A stretch of DNA of 64,000 nucleotides from Vicinamibacterales bacterium (GTDB lineage: Bacteria; Acidobacteriota; Vicinamibacteria; Vicinamibacterales; UBA2999). The notes below the pieces were generated by a model. It saw nothing but the letters and a program-made list of their open reading frames with translations, did not search any database and was not told the DNA's origin. Below, one piece after another: positions 59,165 to 64,000 of this stretch. Numbering within the stretch: position 1 is the stretch's first letter; each line of letters opens with the position of its first letter. Location: the NCBI GenBank assembly GCA_041659285.1, contig JBAZYO010000002.1, positions 1 through 64,000 of the forward strand. Direction: 5' to 3'. The translations under genes and the position numbers were made by a program.

Positions 59165-60244
59165 ATGCGAAAGATCCTGCACATCGACATGGACGCGTTC
59201 TACGCGTCGGTCGAGCAGCGCGACAACCCGACGTTGCGCGGCAAGCCGGTCGCCGTCGGCGGTGACCCCTCCACGCGCGGCGTGGTGGCCGCCGCCAGCT
59301 ACGAAGCGCGGACGTTTGGCGTGCGGTCGGCCATCCCGATGTCGCGCGCCGTGCGCCTGTGCCCGTCGCTCGTGATCGTGCGGCCCGACTTCCAGAAATA
59401 CCGCGGCATCTCGCAGCAGATCTTCGCGCTCTACCGTGAGGTGACACCCCTGGTCGAGCCGCTGTCGCTGGACGAGGCCTACCTCGATGTCACCGCGAAC
59501 AGCTGGAACGAGCCGCTCGGGGTGAACGTGGCGCGCCGGCTCAAGGCCGCGATCAAGGAGGCGACCAACCTGACCGCCTCCGCCGGCGTCGCCCCCAACA
59601 AATTCCTCGCCAAGATCGCCTCGGGCTGGAAGAAGCCGGACGGCCTGACCGTGGTCGCGCCGGAACGCATGGAAGGGTTCCTGCAAGGGCTGCCGGTTGA
59701 CGCGCTGTGGGGCGTCGGCCCGGTCACGGCCGCCAAACTCCGCGAGCACGGCATCGAGAAGCTGACCGACATCCGCACGCGGTCGCTGGCCGACCTCGAA
59801 GCCGTGGTCGGCAGCCTGGCGCCCTGGTTGATCGACCTCGCGCAGGGCAAGGACGACCGCCGCGTCGAACCGAACCGGCCGTCGAAGTCCGCCAGTGCCG
59901 AACGCACCTACGCCCGCGACCTGTCCGGCCTGACCGAGATTCGGCAGGAGATCGACCGCATGGCCCGCGAGGTCGCCGGCTGGCTGCAGAACAAGGGCAT
60001 CACGGCGCGCACGATCACCATCAAGGTCCGCTACGACGACTTCACCACGGTGACGCGCAGCCACAGCACGCCGCAGCACACCGATGACGTGGCCTCGATC
60101 GTGTCGCGGGCGCTGGCGCTGCTGTCGAAAACCGAAGCCGGCGCGCGACCGGTCCGCCTCCTCGGCGTCGGCGTCCACAAGCTGAGCACGGATGACGACT
60201 CGGATAACGAGGCGACACCCGACCTGCGCCTGCCCTTCTCCTGA
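59165..60244 (+). CDS. dinB: DNA polymerase IV
   Basis: 359 residues, Y-family polymerase. The catalytic palm residues are in HIDMDAFYASVEQ (Asp at the start) and SLDEAYLDVT (Asp-Glu). The HhH thumb region and little finger (RTITIKVRYDDFTTVTRSHS) are intact. Error-prone bypass polymerase. The start region consists of REP-like sequence and there is no clear Shine-Dalgarno. A hairpin follows the stop. Confidence 0.95.
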   Translation: MRKILHIDMDAFYASVEQRDNPTLRGKPVAVGGDPSTRGVVAAASYEARTFGVRSAIPMSRAVRLCPSLVIVRPDFQKYRGISQQIFALYREVTPLVEPLSLDEAYLDVTANSWNEPLGVNVARRLKAAIKEATNLTASAGVAPNKFLAKIASGWKKPDGLTVVAPERMEGFLQGLPVDALWGVGPVTAAKLREHGIEKLTDIRTRSLADLEAVVGSLAPWLIDLAQGKDDRRVEPNRPSKSASAERTYARDLSGLTEIRQEIDRMAREVAGWLQNKGITARTITIKVRYDDFTTVTRSHSTPQHTDDVASIVSRALALLSKTEAGARPVRLLGVGVHKLSTDDDSDNEATPDLRLPFS

Positions 60245-60248
60245 ACCT

Positions 60249-60264
60249 GGCCAAGTGCTTGGCC
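60249..60264 (+). terminator. Hairpin after dinB
   Basis: GGCCAAG-TG-CTTGGCC, a perfect 7-bp stem 4 bp after the dinB stop. No T-run follows; it abuts the palindromic element beginning at 60261. Confidence 0.45.
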
Positions 60265-60539
60265 GCAGATTAGGCAGATTACGCCGATTCTGAACGCATG
60301 GCCGCAGCCTTATCTGCGACAAAGCGGAACGCTTCGCCGATGACGCCAGTGCTCACAGACACCAGCGGCGCCCAGCGGCTTTGCCGCTGGCGATTGGGTG
60401 CGCCGGGCCCCGGACGCAAGCCATCGGATCAGTCGCACACGGCTTGTGTCCGGGGCCCGTCGCACCCATCGATCCGCGCGCGCAACGCGCGCGCGGGCGC
60501 CGTTCGCCGTATGTCTGCGCAATCGGCGTAATCTGCGGC
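60261..60539. repeat. 279-bp palindromic element with nested hairpins
   Basis: GCAGATTACGCCGATT (60274-60289) is repeated in inverse at 60521-60536. Inside are three stems: CCAGCGGC-TTT-GCCGCTGG (60372-60390), two 27-nt arms (60396-60422 and 60441-60467) matching at 25 of 27 positions around an 18-nt loop, and a CCGCGCGCG/CGCGCGCGG stem (about 60475-60497). The left end begins GGCCGCAGAT, as does the element at 44526. It fills most of the 322-bp gap between dinB and the next gene and has no convincing coding sequence. Confidence 0.8.
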
Positions 60540-60566
60540 TAGACTGACACACGTCATCACCGGCCC

Positions 60567-61343
60567 ATGCCAATTGAAACCGCTCTCGCCATCGCCTCCG
60601 CCATTATCGTTCTGTCACTCATCGGGCTGGCCGCCGTGGTCGCGAACCGCCGGCGCGCCGCGCAGGAAGACGAACTGCGGCAAGGCGCCTCGGCGCGCGG
60701 GTGGCAGTTCGAGAGCCTCACCGAGCATGGGTTCCGGGTCCATCGCTGGCGCGGCGCCACGGATGGCGTCGCCTGGACGGCCGAGTCACGCCGCAGCCTC
60801 AAGGGCAGCAACCAGAAGGGGCGCCGGCCCGACATCGCGCGGTGGCGAACGGCGTCCACCATGGGCGTGACCGCGCCAATCCTCTGCATGGGACTCCCGA
60901 AGGGCAAGGAGACGCCGGCGTTTGCCGTCGCCGAAGGCGATGGCTGGCTGGCGCAGCTCGCGCAGAAGGCCGCCGGCTTCGCCCTCGACAAGGCCGTGGA
61001 CACTTATTTCGGCGACGACCTCGGGCGTGGCGTGGATGCCGGCGCACTGAAGCGCGTGGAAGGCCAGGACACCCCGGGCTTCGTCGTGATGGCGGCCGAC
61101 CGCGACGCCGCGGCACGGACCCTGTTCCAGGGCCTGCGCGGCGCCCTCGTGGACGCGGCCAACGATCGCGCCTCGGTGTTGTCGCTGGAGAAGGACCACC
61201 GCCCCTGGATCCTCATCGCCGCGGATGGCGTCGCGCTCGGACGCTCGGACGTGTTCCGCGACGTCAACGACGTCGACGCCTTCGCGCACGCCGGCGTCAA
61301 GCTGGTGCGCGTGTCTACTTTCGGACGACCGTCATTTTCCTGA
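60567..61343 (+). CDS. Hypothetical membrane-anchored protein
   Basis: 258 residues with one N-terminal transmembrane helix (ALAIASAIIVLSLIGLAAVVA) followed by a positively charged segment. The cytosolic part has no recognised family; it includes GFRVHRWRGATDGVAWTAESRR, FVVMAADRDAAARTLF and WILIAADGVALGRSDV. Codon usage matches its neighbours. Its 3' end overlaps the convergent cyclophilin gene by 29 bp. Start MPIETALAI is preceded by a weak ribosome site. Confidence 0.7.
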   Translation: MPIETALAIASAIIVLSLIGLAAVVANRRRAAQEDELRQGASARGWQFESLTEHGFRVHRWRGATDGVAWTAESRRSLKGSNQKGRRPDIARWRTASTMGVTAPILCMGLPKGKETPAFAVAEGDGWLAQLAQKAAGFALDKAVDTYFGDDLGRGVDAGALKRVEGQDTPGFVVMAADRDAAARTLFQGLRGALVDAANDRASVLSLEKDHRPWILIAADGVALGRSDVFRDVNDVDAFAHAGVKLVRVSTFGRPSFS

Positions 61344-62391
61344 GCTCGACCCGCTCCACCGGCGTCTCGCCGTTGACCGCCACCGCCTCGATCTTCTCCA
61401 CCACATCCAGTCCGCTCTCCACCTGGCCGAACGCGGTGTACTTCCCGTCCAGGGCCTCGGCCTTCGCGGTGACGATGAAGAAGGAGGCGCTCGCCGAATC
61501 CGGCTCGGCCAGCCGCGCCATCGACAGCGTGCCCTTCACGTGCGGCTGATCGTTGAACTCCGCCTTCATCTGCCGCACGTAGTTCTGCTGGGACTCGCCG
61601 AGCGGCGCCGTGCGCGTCGGCAGGTGGCCCGACTGGATCACGAACCCCTTGACCACGCGGTGAAAGCTCATGCCGTCGTAGACACCGGCCTGCGCCAGGC
61701 GCAGGAAGTTGCGGACGTGGTTCGGCGCCTGGTCGGGCGTGAACGACAGCGTGATGTCGCCCATCGACGTCTCGAGCACCGCCCGGTAGCGCGCCAGTTC
61801 CGCCACCGATTCAGTTGAAAACGGCTCCGGCACCGCGGCCGGCTTGTCGCGGATGGCAACCTTGTTGACGACGATGCGATCGACGGCGAGGCCGGTGCCG
61901 TCAACGGCGGCCTCCGAGATCTTCTGCGCGACGAGGATGCCCTCGCTGACGCGCGCGAAGATCGTGTACTTGCCGTCAAGGCCCGGCTGATCCGACACCG
62001 AGATAAAGAACTGCGTGCCGGCGCTGTCGGCCTTGCCCGGGATTTGCGTGGCCGAGACCGCGCCGCGCGTGTGCTTCTCGTCCGAGATCTCCGGCTGCAG
62101 CAGGTTGAGCCCGCCGGTGCCGAACTTCGCGCGCGCCGCGGGATCCCTGGTGACGGGGTCGCCGCCCTGGATGATGCCGAACTTGATCATCCTGAAGAAC
62201 GTCGTGCCGTCGTAGCCGCCGGCCTCTGCCGTCTTCATGAACAGCGCCACGTGATTCGGCGCGCGGTCGGCGAGCAGGTCCAGCACGATCGTCCCGACGG
62301 TGGTGTCGATCACGGCTTGCTTCTCTTGAGCCAGCGCCGTACCTGGGACGAACAGGAGCATCAACAGGGCCAATACGCGTCGCGCCATCAT
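61315..62391 (-). CDS. Secreted tandem-domain cyclophilin peptidyl-prolyl isomerase
   Basis: About 358 residues. A signal peptide (RRVLALLMLLFVPGTALA) is followed by two cyclophilin domains. Domain 1 (about 28-185) has FFRMIKFGIIQGGDP, domain 2 (about 195-355) FHRVVKGFVIQSGHL; the catalytic Arg and Gln are kept in both, while the CypA-like Trp and His positions are altered in the LDGKY motif. Both probably catalyse proline isomerisation in the periplasm. Start at MMARR (62391 or 62388). The gene overlaps the convergent hypothetical gene by 29 bp. Confidence 0.9.
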   Translation of the reverse strand: MMARRVLALLMLLFVPGTALAQEKQAVIDTTVGTIVLDLLADRAPNHVALFMKTAEAGGYDGTTFFRMIKFGIIQGGDPVTRDPAARAKFGTGGLNLLQPEISDEKHTRGAVSATQIPGKADSAGTQFFISVSDQPGLDGKYTIFARVSEGILVAQKISEAAVDGTGLAVDRIVVNKVAIRDKPAAVPEPFSTESVAELARYRAVLETSMGDITLSFTPDQAPNHVRNFLRLAQAGVYDGMSFHRVVKGFVIQSGHLPTRTAPLGESQQNYVRQMKAEFNDQPHVKGTLSMARLAEPDSASASFFIVTAKAEALDGKYTAFGQVESGLDVVEKIEAVAVNGETPVERVELRKMTVVRK

Positions 62392-62492
62392 CCGCGCATT
62401 ATCCGTCCCAACGTTCGCCACCGCAAACTCGCGCGGCCGGCGAACCGCGCGCGCGATCGACCCGTCTACCTTCCCAGTGCACGACTTGAGTG

Positions 62493-62540
62493 GTCCGGCT
62501 GACCGCCTTGGCCAAGGCTACGGCGGTCAAGAAGCCGGAC
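62493..62540. repeat. Composite REP-like element with a nested palindrome
   Basis: Outer arms GTCCGGC (62493-62499) and GCCGGAC (62534-62540) enclose GACCGCC (62501-62507)/GGCGGTC (62522-62528), with the 12-bp palindrome CCTTGGCCAAGG (62506-62517) inside. The usual TAAA loop is replaced by this insertion; GCCACAT follows. It lies between divergent genes (cyclophilin and the HExxH protein). Confidence 0.75.
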
Positions 62541-62599
62541 GCCACATGTAAGAACCGGTGGAGGCAACGCCCGAACGGGCGCGAGGACGGTGATGGGCC

Positions 62600-62606
62600 A
62601 GGAGGG
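62600..62606 (+). promoter_or_regulatory. Ribosome binding site of the HExxH protein gene
   Basis: AGGAGGG five bases upstream of ATG 62612, a near-perfect Shine-Dalgarno sequence that fixes this start. Confidence 0.75.
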
Positions 62607-62611
62607 ACGCC

Positions 62612-63178
62612 ATGCGCTTGCTGCTCAGCACCGTTCTGTGTTCCGCGGTTCTTGTCTCGTCGAACGCCTACGCCGAACCGGCCGCGCCGGCGCGCGCCGG
62701 CGGCGCCCGCATCCGCCCGCAAGACCAGCGCAGCATCAACGTGTTGCGCGAGGGCATGGCGCGGTCCGAGACGTTCCGCCGCCTGGTCGAGACCATCGAG
62801 GCCAGCAACGTGTTCGTCTACGTGCACGTCAGCCCGCACATGAAGTCATCCCTCGCCGGCCAGCTGACCTGGATGACCCAGGCCGGCCCGTATCGGTATC
62901 TCCGCGCCACGTTGAACACCGATCTGAACAACGACCTGACCATCGCCACACTCGCCCATGAACTCCAGCATGCCGTGGAGGTGGTGAGCGACGACCTGGT
63001 GGTGGACGAGAAGAGCCTGATGTCCCTCTACAAACGCATTGGCCGGCCAAGCCGCGCGGCGGTGTCGTCCGGATGGGAGACCATCGCGGCACAGGAAGCC
63101 GGCTTCCAGGTTCGCCGTGAATTGGTCGAATCGAACGCGTCGATCGTGGCTCAATTGTCCGATATCGACCACATGTGA
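62612..63178 (+). CDS. Small secreted protein with HExxH metalloprotease motif
   Basis: 188 residues. Signal peptide (LLLSTVLCSAVLVSSNAYA), then an N-terminal helix region and the motif IATLAHELQHAVEV (H116, E117, H120), which fits a zinc-binding active site of a gluzincin/metzincin type. A third ligand cannot be assigned with confidence; candidates are E123 (AVEV) or acidic residues of VSDDLVVDEKS. No family recognised beyond the motif. The next gene is an ExeA-like ATPase 85 bp downstream, on the same strand. Confidence 0.75.
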   Translation: MRLLLSTVLCSAVLVSSNAYAEPAAPARAGGARIRPQDQRSINVLREGMARSETFRRLVETIEASNVFVYVHVSPHMKSSLAGQLTWMTQAGPYRYLRATLNTDLNNDLTIATLAHELQHAVEVVSDDLVVDEKSLMSLYKRIGRPSRAAVSSGWETIAAQEAGFQVRRELVESNASIVAQLSDIDHM

Positions 63179-63263
63179 CGCGCCTGTCCGTTCCTGTTAT
63201 GCTGTGTCCGGCAAGCAGGCTCTTTCTCGGTCGTCTGTCGCCTGGCTTGCCTGGCCCAGCAGC

Positions 63264-64000
63264 ATGTACGAGGAGTACTTCGGGTTCGTCCAACCGCCGT
63301 TCAGCCTGACGCCGGATCCGCGGTTCTTGTACCGCAGCGAATCCCACGACGTCGCGCTGCAGCAGGTCTGGCAGGCGATTCGCCGCAAGGAGGGCTTCAT
63401 CGTCCTCACCGGCGACATCGGCACGGGCAAGACGACCCTGTGCCGCACCCTCCTCGAGCAATTCGACCAGACCACGTTCACGGCGCTGATCCTCAACCCG
63501 TTCCTGTCGGTCGAGGAACTGCTGCGCGAGGTCCTGCTCAGTTTCGGCGTCGTCTCCAAGGACGCGCTGAAGACCGGCCGGCTGGCCACCGCCAGCAAGC
63601 ACGAACTCATCCGCACGCTCCACGACTTCCTGCTGTCGCTGGTGCCGTTGCACGGCAGCGCGGTGCTGCTCATCGACGAGGCGCAGCACTTGTCCACGGA
63701 CGTGCTCGAAGAGATCCGCATCCTCTCGAACCTCGAGACCAACGATCAGAAGCTGCTGCAGATTGTCATCGTCGGGCAGCTCAACCTGCTCGACCTGCTG
63801 CACAAGACCGAGCTGCGCCAGCTGGATCAGCGGATCTCGATCCGGTGCTCGCTGAAGGCGCTGACGCGCGAAGAAGTCGAGGCCTACGTGACCCACCGGC
63901 TGTGGGTGGCGCGCGGGTCCACGTCGGTGTCGTTCACGCCGAAGGCCTTCGATCTCGTGCACGCCGTGTCGGGCGGCGTGCCGCGCATGATCAACCTGGT
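63264..64000 (+). CDS. ExeA-like AAA ATPase (general secretion pathway type), partial
   Basis: At least 245 residues, cut by the right edge of the window. Begins MYEEYFGFVQPPFSLTPDPRFLYRSESHDVALQQ, the signature of ExeA/GspA family ATPases. Walker A is GDIGTGKTTLCRTLL (50-64) and Walker B AVLLIDEAQHL (133-143), and sensor/arginine regions follow (IVIVGQLNLLDLL, LRQLDQRISIRCSLKALTREEVEAYV, VSGGVPRMINL). In this family the C-terminal part usually carries a peptidoglycan-binding domain; it lies beyond the window. It probably helps assemble an envelope-spanning secretion or pilus system. Confidence 0.9.
   Translation, partial: MYEEYFGFVQPPFSLTPDPRFLYRSESHDVALQQVWQAIRRKEGFIVLTGDIGTGKTTLCRTLLEQFDQTTFTALILNPFLSVEELLREVLLSFGVVSKDALKTGRLATASKHELIRTLHDFLLSLVPLHGSAVLLIDEAQHLSTDVLEEIRILSNLETNDQKLLQIVIVGQLNLLDLLHKTELRQLDQRISIRCSLKALTREEVEAYVTHRLWVARGSTSVSFTPKAFDLVHAVSGGVPRMINL

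Noticed and set aside
60298..60531. 77-residue open frame inside the palindromic element
   Set aside because: Low-complexity translation of hairpin arms; no ribosome site and no family.

Overview
The window is GC-rich, almost fully coding bacterial chromosome with no phage, plasmid or CRISPR content. It most likely comes from an Acidobacteriota member, probably class Vicinamibacteria. The main support is two PadR plus very long FtsX/MacB-type permease modules of the kind named acidobacterial PadR (TIGR03433) and acidobacterial duplicated orphan permease (ADOP, TIGR03434). The PQQ-type propellers, DUF885, UbiD and M16 proteins fit the same group. The assignment is an inference from gene content, not from a marker gene.

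Layout. 1-9.5 kb: an ArsR-methyltransferase fusion, a secreted PQQ-like propeller, a hybrid histidine kinase, oligoendopeptidase F, a response regulator, and an acyl-CoA thioesterase-thrB-thrC operon joined by ATGA overlaps. 9.6-17.8 kb: arginine decarboxylase (speA), then a leftward block of DUF349 protein, penicillin acylase, DUF3224 and GNAT genes. 18-22.7 kb: a second ArsR-methyltransferase fusion coupled to cobalamin-dependent methionine synthase (metH), suggesting SAM/SAH-type control. 22.8-35.6 kb: an export and envelope block with PadR/ADOP module 1, a frameshifted DUF4019 relic, a DUF433/DUF5615 toxin-antitoxin pair, PadR/ADOP module 2 with a coupled membrane PQQ-like propeller, and a MacA-MacB type tripartite exporter. 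35.6-54.1 kb: a run of leftward genes (EttA, DinB-fold, degenerate amidohydrolase, UbiD, ApaG, MsbA-like ABC exporter, TerB-like, GYF-AIM24, MBL hydrolase, DUF6526, PAS histidine kinase, short-chain L-threonine dehydrogenase, DUF885, quinone oxidoreductase, MFS, aldo/keto reductase). 54.2-64 kb: a secreted NHL-like propeller, M16 protease, dUTPase, DNA polymerase IV, a tandem cyclophilin, a small secreted HExxH protein and the start of an ExeA-type ATPase that runs off the end.

The most unusual signal is in the short repeats. At least four families of small repeated or palindromic elements sit at gene ends: a REP-like hairpin (TCCGGC-TAAA-GCCGGA followed by CTACA), heptamer, octamer and nonamer tandem runs, and elements with GGCCGCAGAT termini. 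They are not confined to spacers. They appear to supply stop codons (speA, GNAT, TerB-like, apaG, AIM24, first ArsR fusion), linkers (metH, TerB-like protein) and, at the MBL hydrolase, most of a signal peptide. A second regulatory candidate is the leader of PadR 1, where three segments can form two mutually exclusive hairpins, one of which hides the ribosome binding site.

No tRNA, rRNA or known riboswitch was recognised. All functional calls rest on reading motifs and family resemblance by eye.
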